Assembly: GCA_012295275.1 (NCBI GenBank)
Contig: CM022670.1
Coordinates: forward strand, 31,705,938-31,769,937
Length of the DNA stretch: 64,000 nt
Source: Chrysomallon squamiferum
Taxonomy: Eukaryota > Mollusca > Gastropoda > Neomphalida > Peltospiridae
Reading direction: 5' to 3'
A program made the position numbers and the translations under genes. The notes under the pieces are model-generated. The model was not told where the DNA came from. It made no database searches and worked only from the letters and a program-made list of their open reading frames with translations. This document shows positions 53,862-63,442 of the stretch, one piece after another (the first letter of the stretch is position 1; each line of letters starts with the position of its first letter).

Positions 53862-56133
53862 AATGTATTAATGTCTAAAAACATATTCTCCAATTCATAT
53901 ATGCTTCATTCTTTAATAGAAAAATGTTTTGTATTATCACAATGTTAAAATTAATTAAAAGACTTGTAAATGGACATCATTTTATATATATCAGGTTTCT
54001 ACATTTCTCACTGACTTCTCTGTTAGTACACTACTAACATTCAGGGGTTTTATTTACTCTACTTCTCTACTTTACAAATAATTATAACTTCTTCAGTTTT
54101 GAATTTGTAAATACACAGTTATTCTTAAAAATGTAATTTAATTTTTATTTTAGGTAAAGGTAAATGATAGACATGTTGAACTCCCATTCAGCCAGAAAAA
54201 GATCACAGCTCTGAAAGTAAACCATGTTATTCGTATCAAGGATGGAACTGGCCTGTTAGTCGAAATTGACCCAGAACATGACATCCATACAATCCAGATT
54301 AGTACATGGTACCATGGCAGAACAGCTGGTCTCTTAGGAACATTTGACAATGACAAGTCAAATGACATGATGACATCAAGTCATGAGGTTGTTGATGATG
54401 TCACCAAAGTTTGCAAATTCATGGGAGGTTGGTCAGAAGAGCTGTCGATCAATCAATGCTGCCAAAAAGTTAATTGGAATGGAAGACAAAAATGAACAGT
54501 GTACAGAATTGTTCAAATCAACAAAATCTTCACTAAGTCGATGCTTTACTCAGGTTTGTGTTAACTGTGACGCTATAATTGCTTTGCTGACCAAACTTTT
54601 CTTTTTCTCAAGTACCTCTGAGTTTTATTCAGAGTTATTTGTTTATATGTCAGTTTGGTTTCACTGCAAAAGAATTATGCTGTTCATTACCTATTCCTAA
54701 TCCTAAATATTTATTTTCATATTAACCTGACCTTTTTTTTATGATGAATCAATATATTACTGGAAACAACAAAATAACTTTTTTTTTTAAATTATTTATT
54801 TTAATTATATCCTTAGTTTGGGATCCTTCAAAACAGTTTTTTTTCTATTAATTAATTAATGATATATATTGCTTTTTTTGTAGATTGATAATGAACAGTT
54901 CTACAATGTCTGCATGCGTTACACAGAAACCATGCCAAAAGTCACAGAAGCTAAATGTCTGGCAGCTGTGCAGTATCATCATTTGTGTAGAAAAGCAGGC
55001 TACTATGTGCAGGTTCCACCAGAATGTGGTGAGTCTTGTGAAATCATAACAAACATTGACTGTCATTTAACTTGCATTTCATATTCAACATCACATGTGT
55101 GTGAGTGTGATCCTTTATCCAAAATATTTTTTGAATAGCTACAATAATATCTTACAGTTTTTGGATAGTTTAGCAAATATTTCAAGCATAAATGTATTAA
55201 TCATAAAAAAACACAAAAAAACAACAACTGCAGACTATCTGTGGAAGCTATCCATCAAATTTAAATGGATTTACATTATGCATCTAGAAAACAATAAATG
55301 TTTTGACATTTCTTTCACTGGTTTCAGCTGCATTGGTATCAGGTGTCAATGTTTTATAAAAATCAGCAAGTACAAAAAGATTTATTTATCACTGATATAC
55401 AGTTCAAATGAACTGACAATTTTTATTTTTAAATCTGCTAATAAAAATATTTGATAGGTATTTACACAAATATTCTATGGATTTATGAAGAAGATACATT
55501 TATTTTAATTTTTCTTGAGTAATACATAAATGTTTTGTATTTTAATAATGCTACCTAAATATTATTTATGATTGAATATTATATACTCTCCATTTTCTCT
55601 CAACTATTTCAGTGAGCTGTTCCACAATAAACCAGGAGACATCTTTCAAGTACATTGAACTGACAGCTGGAGGTGAAAACCCAGTTCCATATTCTGCTGA
55701 TGTTGTTATTGTCTTTGAGGAAAAGAAGAATGATAGATGGACACCAGTCAAACTTGGCCAGCTTGTACAGCAGATAAACAGAGCTTTGAGTGCTTCTGGT
55801 AAGTAACCGTATTTCCAGTTTTAACCAATGACCCATTATTTATCAAAAGCTATTGTTTTTGTTTTTTTTCTCTAAAGGGAGGTCAATGTAAAAGATCATT
55901 TGTGGTTACTTAATGTCTTCACTTCTATATTTTATAGAAACCACATATAAATATATATAAAAATTTTCTGAGCTGTTATTAAATATACATTAACTGATTC
56001 ATTGATTCTATGGTTATATTTTGTAGTATATTTGTAAATATATGATTTCTAAACTGCTATTTTGATGTTACTGCAGATTATTTTGAAAAATTATTTTACT
56101 CTTTAATTTTACACTTTATTTTATTATTATTAT

Positions 56134-56168
<35 letters not shown>

Positions 56169-58633
56169 CAGTAAAAAAAACCTAATTAAATAAGTAATAA
56201 TAATAATAATAATAATAATAATTTAAAATTCTTATTAATAGATATAATTTCAGTCAATTCCTTTTATTTGCCAGGTCTAGCAAACAACATGTTTGGACTT
56301 GTTGGATATGGTGGACCTCATCAACTCAACACAGAACACAGCCACACTTTTGATGGTCAGTTATTTGGGACAGCAGTCAGTTTCCTAAAAGGAGTAGAAG
56401 ATATAGAATACTCAGTCTCAAAGACACCTGGAAATGCTTTGGATGCTCTGAGATATGCTACTCATTTGCCCTTCAGAACAGGTGTATCAAAAATAATGAT
56501 CTTCATCCCAGCAATGGCATGTGAAGCAAGCCTTGTATCATCTGATATGGAACAACATCTCAAATCAAATGGTTTCACCATGCACATTCTCCGTGATGAA
56601 AGAATAAATGTTGGGAGAAACAAAGTTTACAAAAATACTCATGTTTTTGGTAAGTATTAATGGTTATTGCCGTTGTTTATGAAATTAATTTTCTGTTACA
56701 TATTACAAAAATGAAATGTGAGTTAGAAGATATAAATTTGCTTTAACTTTTTGCAGAAAATAGCATTGAGGCTTATCAAAATACTTACATATTCAACAAT
56801 TACAAATGGCTGTACAATTTCTATTGCTACTTTACTGCTACATTTACCAGAAATTAAATGTGAAATTGGACAAGTAAATTTGCAGAAAAGTATTTATTCA
56901 GGCTTTTTATATTGCAGTTTTTATTTAATCTTATAGAAATATTTTCATTTTTGTAAGTACTTTCTTAGTATATTTCCAGAAATTGTAAGAAATTATGTAA
57001 GTTTATTTCAGCCTAAAACAAAAATTGATAATATTTAATTTGGCTGCTTCACTTCTTCACATATGCTTCATTTTTTACAGAACAAATACTGCTACATTTC
57101 TACACTGTTAAAATGAATTAAAGAATTGCAGAACAGACACTCTCTATGTATTTCTCTGAGAACTTACTTACTAGTTTATAACTGTTTTACAAGTGTGATG
57201 ACATTATATAACAAAACACAAAACATATTTCAGCCAAATAATAAGTAACTCGTTAACAAAATATAAAAACAGTTTGCAGTAGAGCATCAAATATCTAAAT
57301 CCACACAAATTAAACTACCATTATTTTTTCCACAGGTATGGACAATCAGCAACTGATAACCTTTAAAAATCGGAAAAACAAGAACTCGGCAGTGTTGAAC
57401 GGCATCATCCTGCCCACTGACCAGTGTACTTCGCTAGCTCTGGCAACCAATGGGTCAGTGTTTGACTCCAGTTACCTGACTGCCACTAACCCTCGAGTCC
57501 AGCAAGACTTTATTCACAAGTTTTCTACACGGATTGGAAAAACTGCTGCACCACCCCAATGTCAGAAATGTACTTGTGAACAAGATGGATATGGAAAAGG
57601 AAAATCAGTTTGCAAACCTTGTGACAAAAGCTTCTCTGTTTGGAACGTAAGTTTTATAAGTATTATGTTAAATGACAAAATACATTATGGTTTTATAACA
57701 TTTTGTTTTTTATTCTTCCAATTAGTTGCATGGTTTGCATGTACCAGTCTTTCATAATAATAAAGTAATTACAATAAATTAACACTGTGTTCACTAAGTT
57801 TCTGCATTGACAAATAATACAGAAACAAACATATACAGCTGGTACTAAGTGATAACAAAACCTCAGAATTATACCTTATACATTTAGGTCATATATCACT
57901 AGAGTCACACTATAACTTCCTTTTGTGATAAACAGCCATGTTTTTAAAATGTTATGAAATATTTGTTTATTAATTGTATTCTATATAGCCATAATTATTT
58001 ATTTATTTTATTCTAGTATATCCCTTAATTTATTTATTTTTGTATTTTTATTTTTTTAAAGTATATCCCTAACTGGTGGACCAGCAACAGAACACCCATG
58101 CGTTTATCTGATCTTGATCAGTTTCAGGTAACATTCTTTAAAATAAGCTAAAATAAAGGAATGGAGAAATGCTCAACTTATGCTTTTTCAGTTCTGTGTT
58201 TTAATGTTAAGGATTATTCAGATTATGAAAGATATAATCTACTGCTGTACACTCTTTTTTATCAGTTAGCAGCAATGATTTTGTTACATAATCATCTGAG
58301 GATAAAATAACATTTCTCTCATGTTTTTTGTTTTATAATGAAGAAAATGATATCACCCTTTCAAAATAATAATAATAATAAAATAATAATAATAATAATA
58401 ATAATAATAATTAAAAAGAACCAATTTATAATACTTCTTACAGCTTATTTTTTGTCATATTTTATAAAAAGCAGTGTTCAAAACAGTGTAAAATTATCAC
58501 AGAGAAGAATATTAAATGTTTGAAGCTTGTTCTACACACCACTACCAAAATCATTTGGTCCTTACAAAATGTTTGCATTTATTTTTAGGAATACCTTGCG
58601 ATGGACTTACCACTAACGGTCAAGAAAGCTTGA
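17657..58633 (+). CDS. apolipophorin / apolipoprotein B-like large lipid transfer protein, 37 coding exons
   Basis: Coding exons: 17657-17708, 21178-21234, 27791-27951, 28785-29033, 29863-30015, 30474-30672, 31189-31444, 31833-31998, 32515-32691, 33094-33243, 33841-34118, 34667-34961, 35313-35653, 36036-36218, 36773-37034, 37904-38051, 38445-38705, 39251-39523, 40176-40416, 40774-41002, 41520-46211, 46631-46975, 47338-47503, 47871-48055, 48716-48999, 49445-49592, 50235-50355, 51333-51604, 52325-52691, 53294-53508, 54154-54553, 54884-55028, 55613-55798, 56275-56649, 57336-57646, 58062-58127, 58589-58633. Phases agree at all joins and give about 4,150 residues, provided one extra base near 54,401-54,412 is discounted. 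It is a secreted carrier whose N-terminal module loads lipid and whose long beta-rich body holds it; in insects and vertebrates (apolipophorins, apoB) such proteins circulate as lipoprotein particles. Vitellogenin is less likely because of the size and the very long beta-region. Exon borders were set by eye; the exon 6 and 7 donors are weak. Confidence 0.9.
18572..18794 (+). mobile_element. hAT-type MITE with 8-bp target duplication, copy B
   Basis: Element 18580-18786 (207 bp). Left end CAGTGGCGTGTAGAGG and right end CCTCTGCATGCCACTG form imperfect terminal inverted repeats. The flanks GTTCTTCA (18572-18579) and GTTCTTTA (18787-18794) match at 7 of 8 positions, the 8-bp target duplication expected of hAT elements. 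It has no coding capacity, so it is non-autonomous. A second, inverted, diverged copy lies at 13320-13515. Confidence 0.82.
19663..19724. repeat. (TG)14(TA)8(CA)9 compound repeat, self-complementary
   Basis: Fourteen TG units, eight TA units and nine CA units follow each other without interruption; CATA units continue to about 19740. Because TG pairs with CA and TA with itself, most of the tract is one perfect palindrome of alternating purine and pyrimidine. Confidence 0.92.
20665..20850. repeat. degenerate tandem repeat, unit about 25-37 bp
   Basis: Five to six diverged copies of a unit like TTTGTAAAATTAATGTGTAAAT occur in a row (for example ACTAAAATTAATGTGTAATTC near 20677 and CTAAAATTAATGTGTAATTC near 20826). 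The first and last units are the most alike, suggesting an old duplication of the whole block. Confidence 0.65.
22570..23336 (+). mobile_element. Tigger/pogo-type DNA transposon remnant with broken transposase
   Basis: The stretch 22845-23070 translates, with frameshifts and an in-frame TGA, to the N-terminal DNA-binding part of a Tigger (pogo) transposase: MSIEL..., then VVNIAWQYEHSSFTICTIL, KKKESIKTIT, stop, AKGVKIISKLRTSVHEKMEK. This is the CENP-B/HTH type. The right end, reading inward on the minus strand, is CAGTGGTACCTTGACTTACG (23317-23336), flanked by TA as expected. The left end near 22570 (GAGTTACGAGCGAGC at 22641-22655) is diverged and its exact boundary is uncertain. The catalytic DDE part is missing, so this is an internally deleted dead copy. 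Confidence 0.75.
24140..24675 (+). repeat. cluster of tRNA-like (SINE-type) units in tandem
   Basis: Units begin ACCAGCC at 24307 and again at 24394 (87 bp apart). They continue with TGTAGCGCTGAGAG/GCGGTGGTTAAG-like A-box sequence, then GTTTTGAYTGGAMGGCATAA and a B-box-like RGATCGAATCTGG. Further partial units lie at about 24535-24598 and 24605-24673, and a more diverged one at about 24145-24230. The layout suggests repeated insertion or tandem duplication of a tRNA-derived SINE head. All copies are degenerate. Confidence 0.5.
25710..25788. repeat. CT microsatellite
   Basis: About 39 uninterrupted CT units lie inside apolipophorin intron 2. Confidence 0.95.
25920..26735. repeat. degenerate minisatellite, about 800 bp
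   Basis: The stretch repeats variants of GTACCATGTAAAACTATTGATGA and GATCTACTGATGATA. Clear copies start at 26078, 26210 and near 26415, 26551 and 26600. Units are diverged and of uneven length. It has no open frame of note and does not resemble the flanking intron. Confidence 0.65.
27791..35653 (+). CDS. apolipophorin exons 3-13: N-terminal lipid-transfer (vitellogenin_N) module
   Basis: Residues about 37-845. Exon 3 starts with FQYQPGMTYEYNYNA, the first strand of the family's N-terminal beta-barrel. Exon 4 carries WSLNIKRGILTAFQ and exon 5 ADVTGSCITDY, both hallmark blocks of vitellogenin_N. Exons 8-11 form the alpha-helical solenoid, with FFIDAIPMVGTSASLRLM and TLYALRAVGNLGQ. Exon 13 carries the conserved block PTCTGLPLNLTVNGTA that opens the next lipid-binding sheet. 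In the family this module binds and loads lipid and, in vertebrates, pairs with MTTP. No RXXR convertase site is seen at the exon 12/13 join, where many insect apolipophorins are cut. Confidence 0.9.
29354..29412. repeat. TTA microsatellite, apolipophorin intron 4
   Basis: About 18 TTA/ATT units follow a longer imperfect trinucleotide stretch from 29150. The TTA tract is a translation source for Ile- or Leu-run frames. Confidence 0.9.
34405..34443. repeat. AGATAT hexanucleotide repeat, intron 11
   Basis: Six copies of AGATAT in a row lie between apolipophorin exons 11 and 12. Confidence 0.9.
36036..41002 (+). CDS. apolipophorin exons 14-20: first beta-sheet region
   Basis: Residues about 845-1377. 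Exon 15 carries the conserved cysteine block TRFTGVELCGEVGFP of the middle lipid-binding sheet. Exons 16-20 encode amphipathic beta-strands rich in Lys, Thr and Asn with alternating hydrophobic residues and almost no cysteine. Intron 15 contains a decoy copy of the exon 16 acceptor (see 37738-37810). Intron 17 contains the GATA-type tetranucleotide tract. Confidence 0.85.
37738..37810 (+). repeat. decoy copy of the exon 16 splice acceptor region
   Basis: This stretch and 37862-37925 are diverged direct repeats. Both run CTAATTTCTT...CTGTGTGTTTCAG then GAACA-like exon start. In the upstream copy the exon-like part (from 37785, AACAGAGAAAGTACATTTGT) hits an in-frame TAA at 37812-37814; the real exon 16 starts at 37904. 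The copy keeps a good polypyrimidine tract and AG. Confidence 0.72.
38143..38207. repeat. TTA microsatellite, intron 16
   Basis: About 21 TTA/ATT units; a second shorter tract lies at about 38401-38433, right before exon 17. Confidence 0.92.
38728..39110. repeat. GATA-type degenerate tetranucleotide tract, intron 17
   Basis: Almost 400 bp of GATA, GATT, GACA and GGTA units, with a perfect GATT block near 39042-39066. Perfect and eroded stretches alternate, as in an old tetranucleotide array. Confidence 0.8.
39804..39845. repeat. GT microsatellite, intron 18
   Basis: About 15 GT units followed by GCGT units, between apolipophorin exons 18 and 19. Confidence 0.9.
41520..46211 (+). CDS. apolipophorin exon 21: giant 4.7-kb beta-belt exon
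   Basis: One uninterrupted frame of 1,564 codons (residues about 1378-2941), opening KIHYLVKADHGW and ending VPAIEK before a GTTAGT donor. It encodes amphipathic beta-strands with a recurring [TSN]-P-[FYW]-x-x-[aromatic/L] motif followed by a strand and often HK or HN. Copies start at 42195, 42372, 42894, 43062, 43230, 43569, 43743, 43830, 43995, 44157, 44328, 44997 and 45165. Spacing clusters at 54-59 residues or multiples, with one half step of 29. In apoB such sequence wraps the lipid core; the role here is inferred by homology. A furin-type RSKR lies at 41589-41600. Confidence 0.92.
46371..46397. repeat. poly-A / poly-T pair, intron 21
   Basis: A run of about 27 A is followed at once by ATTTG and a run of about 18 T (46403-46419), a short A/T inverted repeat between exons 21 and 22. 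Confidence 0.85.
46631..52691 (+). CDS. apolipophorin exons 22-29: late beta and helical region
   Basis: Residues about 2942-3571. Exons 22-24 continue the beta-strand pattern. Exons 25-29 switch to long helical, heptad-like sequence with many charged residues (for example SYKLIESLKNINEAIALEVL and VMQHPHMQKIQRKYGEIM), as in the helical segments of apolipophorins and apoB. Exon 29 returns to mixed sequence before the VWD domain. All junctions are in phase with GT/AG borders; the intron 27 donor is GTTTTC. Confidence 0.82.
48199..48354. repeat. TG microsatellite, intron 24
   Basis: Several TG blocks with TATG and GTGTTT interruptions, about 155 bp in total. Confidence 0.9.
51765..51839. repeat. 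TTG then TTA microsatellite, intron 28
   Basis: Eleven or so TTG units pass directly into about 13 TTA units, 160 bp after exon 28. Confidence 0.9.
53294..54553 (+). CDS. apolipophorin exons 30-31: VWD domain, with an apparent +1 frameshift
   Basis: Exon 30 (53294-53508) opens AYASVVGNQHFITFDKTHFEF, the typical start of a von Willebrand type D domain (x-G-D/N-x-H-x-x-T-F-D). Exon 31 (54154-54553) carries GLLGTFDNDKSND in one frame and FANSWEVGQKSC in the next frame. One base too many lies between them, most likely one A of the AAA at 54406-54408. Read as given, the frame stops at TGA 54493-54495. Discounting one base restores exon 31 to 399 bp, and phases then match to the final stop. Either the assembly has a base error or the allele is truncated. 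Confidence 0.82.
53799..53854. repeat. TA microsatellite, intron 30
   Basis: About 28 uninterrupted TA units between the two VWD exons. Confidence 0.93.
54884..57646 (+). CDS. apolipophorin exons 32-35: C8-like module and degenerate VWA-like domain
   Basis: Residues about 3776-4114. The end of exon 31 and exon 32 give a cysteine pattern (SC...EQC...SRC...NVC...AKC...HLC...PEC) that fits the C8 module usually found after VWD domains. Exons 33-34 read like a VWA fold: strand SADVVIVFEE, helix LGQLVQQINRALSASG, strand NNMFGLVGYGG, then TPGNALDALRYA and a strand VSKIMIFIPAM. The metal-site DxSxS is absent (EEKKN instead), so metal binding is unlikely. Exon 35 ends in a CxxC-rich stretch (CQKCTCEQDGYGKG...CKPC). 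Domain names are by pattern only. Confidence 0.75.
56139..56166. repeat. poly-T and AAT tracts, intron 33
   Basis: A T run of about 28 bases, followed at about 56196-56222 by AAT units, close to the exon 34 acceptor. Confidence 0.85.
58062..58633 (+). CDS. apolipophorin exons 36-37: C-terminal tail and stop
   Basis: Exon 36 (58062-58127) encodes 22 residues opening YIPNWWTSN; exon 37 (58589-58633) encodes EYLAMDLPLTVKKA then TGA. Both junctions are phase 0. The exons are short and their acceptors are ordinary (TTTAAAG, TTTTTAG), so they are less certain than the upstream ones, but the phase and the absence of an in-frame alternative support them. Confidence 0.68.
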
Positions 58634-60338
58634 AAACTTTATACAGACTGAAGACAGCATAAAATATTTTTGTTTTCTTCAAAGAGACACACAGCATATT
58701 AATGGCACATATTTTCAGTTCATAACAGATAACCTTTTTGCTGTAGTAATTTATATTGTTAACTATGTTGTTATGTGTAATTTTAGAAATAACAGCTCTT
58801 TCATGAATTGCATTAGTTTGTAGTTTATTTTTGTTAATATTCTTTCTTTTTGACAATAATATTAATTTACCTATAATCAAACATCGGTAGATAATGCCAA
58901 ATATTTCAATTTTGTTTAAGTACACTTATTTCATAGCACACATGAACGAAAATATATTTAATTTAAGTATTCAAATAAATTTTTTTTTTTTTTTTTTTTA
59001 ACCATTCCAAAATGTTTTACTCAAATATTCATTAGCTTTTAAATGTTTTAACACAAAATATATTGAAATACGCATGTATTATCTTTTCACTCTGCTTTTA
59101 TTCTTAATTTTTAATAATGTTTTTAGAGTTACGGTTCTTGACTTAACATAATTTAATCTATCCAACCATTTTCATTAATAATTTTTAATTTCTTAAATTT
59201 TCTTTTGAACGTTTATTATTATTATTATTTAATAAAGTAATCTGATTATAAAAATGGAATAAAGTAAAACAACAAAATAGTTAAAGTTGCTAATTTGTAA
59301 TTTCCGGTTTTAATGGTAACTATTTTCTATTTAGCTTTTAATTCTGATTATAAATTTTATTTTTGCTCCTGATTATTGTTTATTTAGAATGTTAATTAAA
59401 AATTCATTTAGACCGTATATCTGTGTATGTATCAACTGATGTAAATAAATTCATTTAACTTTTGTAAATAGTTTTTATTTTAATATTTATCTATCCTTCA
59501 ATAAAGATCAATTCTTTGAAATAATTTTGTTCTGCTTTTACTTTGAAGAATATTGACTGACATTTAAAACATTTGAGTATTAATTCATTTTACAAGACTA
59601 TAAAAGCTAATTTATTAAATACATCAGTTATATAATTCTGGTTAATTTCTTTTTAAATATATAGATATTTTAAAAGAATATAATTTTTGTTTTAATACAA
59701 AAACAAAAGTAAATAAACAAGCAAACAAACAATCAATAAATATATTACCAAAATGATAAGCCTAAATCGGAAATTATTAACAAATTATTATTACGATTAT
59801 ATATATATATAATTTCTGCTTTTCGATAAACTGAATTGTAAACAAATACTCAAAAAGATCATGACGTAAATACCTTGTTTTGTGTTCGAAAAGAAAAAAA
59901 AAAAATTATCTTTCGTTTATATATTATCAGCTGTTCAAAAATGCTTATCATTTCTTTTTTGATAATAAAAATATCAGTAATGTTTTTAATAAAAACTGGT
60001 AATAGAAATGAAAACTTTATTAGATATCATTGTTAATATAATTATGATCTTTCATTTTGTAGTCTCATCTCTCGCTCGCAAAACATCTATCATATTTGAG
60101 GACCAGCGAGTCGTTAAAAAGCAAAATGCGACACATTTATTGTAATGTCAACAGTTCATGTTGATTCACCACTCGAGTTGCTCCCCTTTACTGTTTGGTT
60201 TACTGGTGTTATTATAATTATATGCGCTACTACACATGCACAGGCCTGCTTCTTTATACAAACAAAAACAATTTACTGTATGAAGTACACATAATAAAGC
60301 GACTTAGCCTGCCACGAAGACACGTACCACACGTAATA
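58634..60338 (+). other. 3' flank of the apolipophorin gene and upstream of profilin
   Basis: AATAAA hexamers lie at 58974-58979 (followed by poly-T), 59231-59236 and 59500-59505, the last being followed within 40 bases by a T/G-rich stretch; any could end the apolipophorin transcript. From about 60060 the sequence is less AT-rich (CATCTCTCGCTCGC) and may hold the profilin promoter and 5' UTR. No other gene is seen. Confidence 0.55.
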
Positions 60339-60731
60339 ATGACAACATGGGGAGATTATATTTTGATGCTGCTAGAAAAAGGATATGTAATTCATGCAGC
60401 AATACACGGAGTAAAGGATGGCAAAAAGTGGGCGACTAGTCCAAACTTCATGGTTTCATCTGAAGAAGCATTAGAAATCGTAAATGGTTTTCTTGATGGA
60501 GGAAATAAACTTCGAACAAACGGATTAGCTTTAGGCCAGACAAGATACTCTATCATCCATGCAGACAGTAAAATTATAGAGGGACGCAGTGATTCCTCCG
60601 GAGACGGATGCGTTCTGTATAAATGTCACACGTGTGTTATTATTGCAGTCCACAGCAAAGATGTAACCACCGTTCAGTGCCACGGTGTAGTGGAAAGAGT
60701 CGGAGAATTTCTAAGAAACAATGGATATTGA
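60339..60731 (+). CDS. profilin (intronless frame)
   Basis: 130 residues, start MTTWGDYILMLLEKG and end VERVGEFLRNNGY, the length and both termini typical of animal profilins. The N-terminal Trp/Tyr (WGDY) and the C-terminal helix form the poly-proline site in the family. HAAIHGVKDGKKWATS fits the second strand pair. The frame is open further upstream to 60195, but the sequence there is not profilin-like, so I start at the ATG at 60339. Profilin binds G-actin and proline-rich partners in the cytoplasm. No intron interrupts the frame and no acceptor sits at its start; a retrocopy or a naturally intronless gene are both possible. No poly-A tail or target duplication was noticed. Sequence drift in the actin-binding half makes the exact subfamily unclear. 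Confidence 0.82.
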   Translation: MTTWGDYILMLLEKGYVIHAAIHGVKDGKKWATSPNFMVSSEEALEIVNGFLDGGNKLRTNGLALGQTRYSIIHADSKIIEGRSDSSGDGCVLYKCHTCVIIAVHSKDVTTVQCHGVVERVGEFLRNNGY

Positions 60732-61032
60732 TAGATTGGCAAAAATTAGACGTAAACAGTATTGCAAGCTATAACAAATATATATATATATATTTTATTG
60801 ATGTTCTTGAAAACAGTATTGAAAATCTACATCGATATTCAGTTGATGTCTCGCCATAAAACTGTGATATAATAGCTTGTTTACACCAACGAAGGAATTT
60901 TTATGTGAAGATTATTTCAATATTTGTAAAGTTGTTTAAATATACTTTTTAACATAATACAGTGAACAGGATAGGGTTGTTTATTTTTAAACGCTGAAAG
61001 ATGTCAAAATTTATCGATAAACTGCATATGCC

Positions 61033-61134
<102 letters not shown>

Positions 61135-62873
61135 CGTAATTATAATTATACGTAATTGTTGAAGCCAGTCCTTAATTTTAAGAAGATTCTAGGCATATAG
61201 AAAACATTAATTCACATTAATGAAATAATATTGTACATTTTTTTCAAGTATTCAGGTGCAGATATTAACAATTATATATTTCTTATTTATTTATTTTATC
61301 TCTTAGCATGGGTATAACTTTTTACGTTATTATTCTTTAGTGTTTTTATCTGTCAAACAACTGGACTAAAGCTGAAGATTTTAACAAAGAGCATTCCTGT
61401 TTCTACGTGTTCAATAGCGTCTGAAGATCGATTACAAATTAAATGTCTTCTCGCGCCCTTTTTTTTTTTTTTTTTTTTTTGGTTTTTTAACATAAAATAC
61501 AAGACTACGTTAGATAAATGATTTCTTTATGCAGCTCTTAAACATGACTAAAATAAATAAATAAAATAAATAACTTATGTTTACCTGAGCTAAGCTGAAA
61601 GAAAACAAAATTAGTAATAATACATAGCAATTAACATTGTGCATTGTCATTTATATCGGCTGTCGCAAGTTACCACATAATAAACGTTTGTCAAAACGTT
61701 CACACAAAAAAGCCTCATAAAAAACATTGTGCAGGGTTGGATCTAGTTGTATTTATTGGGGAGGGTCTGCATTTCCATTTTTATTAATAAAAACTTAATT
61801 TACGCTTTCTGGAATCTGTAGACGAATGCAACGATACGACTGAAAATTTATATGTAGTATGGTAACATCTAAAATGCGAGTGTATTCATTATCAATAGGT
61901 TTTACTTACTCATATTTTATCCATCATCTTAAAGTTCGCCAACTCGTTTAATCTGTCTATCTTACACCAACTATCCTGTCTATCTATCTATACTTTGTGA
62001 GTAGGTTTTGTGTGCTTGCGCATATGTGTGCATATTATATGTGTTGTGTTTCATCTAAAAAATCTTTGATGATATCTGAAATGTCGAAACACCCGCACAG
62101 GTTGAGGATATGGTAACTGTACTTCACGTACTGGTAAAACGTTAAATGTCATCCATTACGCATACTCTTTATTTTATTGATCTACTTTATTATTAGCAAA
62201 AATTAGTTTCTAGTACATTCAATTGGAAATATTGTAAATTATGAAATGTATCGACAAAGGTGTATTTTAAACTACACATATATTTGTAGAAGGTTTTGTT
62301 TCTTGTCCGTATAAAATTTATTTCTTTAATAAATTGTTTTATGTATATTTTATCCACATATTTGTGTATATGATTTGTTTTTTTGTTTTAATATCCCTGC
62401 AAAAACCTATTTTAATGGCCTTCAATTATCAGGACCACGAAAATCATGCATAAAACACATTGATTATTTTTCCAATCTGTGCAAATGTTGTTCCATCAAC
62501 ACATGAGGATGCAAATATTAATAAAAATTACAAAATTAATGGAGTTTATTCATTAGAAAATGCCACAGTTATGTTAATAATATATAAACACGTTTTTCGT
62601 ATGACATTAAAATAATACTTTCATTACGACATTTTGGATATAAAGATATTACGATAACCATGTATCTACAGCATCAATAGTTTTATAATTAATAAGTGCT
62701 GTGTCTATTATGAGTAATGTAATTACGAATTTATATATAAATCTAGAGAGAACTGCTACTTTGCCATTAATACTAATCCAAGTTATGTGATACTTGTTTA
62801 TACAGAAATAATAGAAACTGTCAGAATACTGATATGGCTGAGAGCAAATTAATTTTTACGAAATGTCAGTATA

Positions 62874-62877
<4 letters not shown>

Positions 62878-62948
<71 letters not shown>
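62878..62948. repeat. GA microsatellite
   Basis: About 35 uninterrupted GA units; purine-rich sequence continues for another 150 bp. Confidence 0.95.
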
Positions 62949-62950
<2 letters not shown>

Positions 62951-63390
62951 TGAGTCGAATGTTAAAAAGAGTCGAAGAAAGAGCGAATAACGAAAAAGAA
63001 ATGAAAAGAGAGAGGGTGAAAACAGACAGTCGAAAAAATGAAAACTGTAGAGAAATAGAGAGAGAGACAGACAGACAGACTGAGAGCGAGAAAGAGACTA
63101 CGATATAATATGAAACCCTTATCTTTACTTAAAACGCAAACCACAGATTCTCATCATAATGAAGTAAGACAATTTATGCAGAAAAATGATATATTTGCTG
63201 AGAACGACCACATCCTACGCAAAAAGCTCTGCTGCCTTGAACTCGACAAAACGCAACTCTCCTGGGCAGTGTACGATAGGACAGTTTTTAGTGACGGTGT
63301 GCGGTATCACAGATTATGGTTCTCGCTATACGGGAAACAGAGTAAACCTCAGTTAGTCTAGTCACATCATTCTAATAATTATTAGTTACG

Positions 63391-63442
63391 TAGCGTCCAC
63401 GACCCTGAGAGCTGCAGCGAGATGCGAGTATCCGAGTGAAAA
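63391..63442 (+). other. possible non-coding first exon of a downstream gene
   Basis: A short GC-richer block (GCGTCCACGACCCTGAGAGC...) ends in GAAAA followed by a strong donor GTAAGTGT at 63443. Beyond it the sequence returns to AT-rich, repeat-filled DNA to the window end. This is the pattern of a 5' UTR exon, but there is no coding sequence to support it. Confidence 0.25.

Noticed and set aside
17657-58633. Vitellogenin as the identity of the large gene
   Set aside because: Vitellogenins are much shorter; the 1,564-codon beta-belt exon and total of about 4,150 residues fit apolipophorin/apoB better.
62863-63108. Arg/Glu repeat frame
   Set aside because: Direct translation of the GA microsatellite.
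63110-63361. 83-residue frame near the right end
   Set aside because: No recognisable domain, no splice or promoter context; treated as chance.
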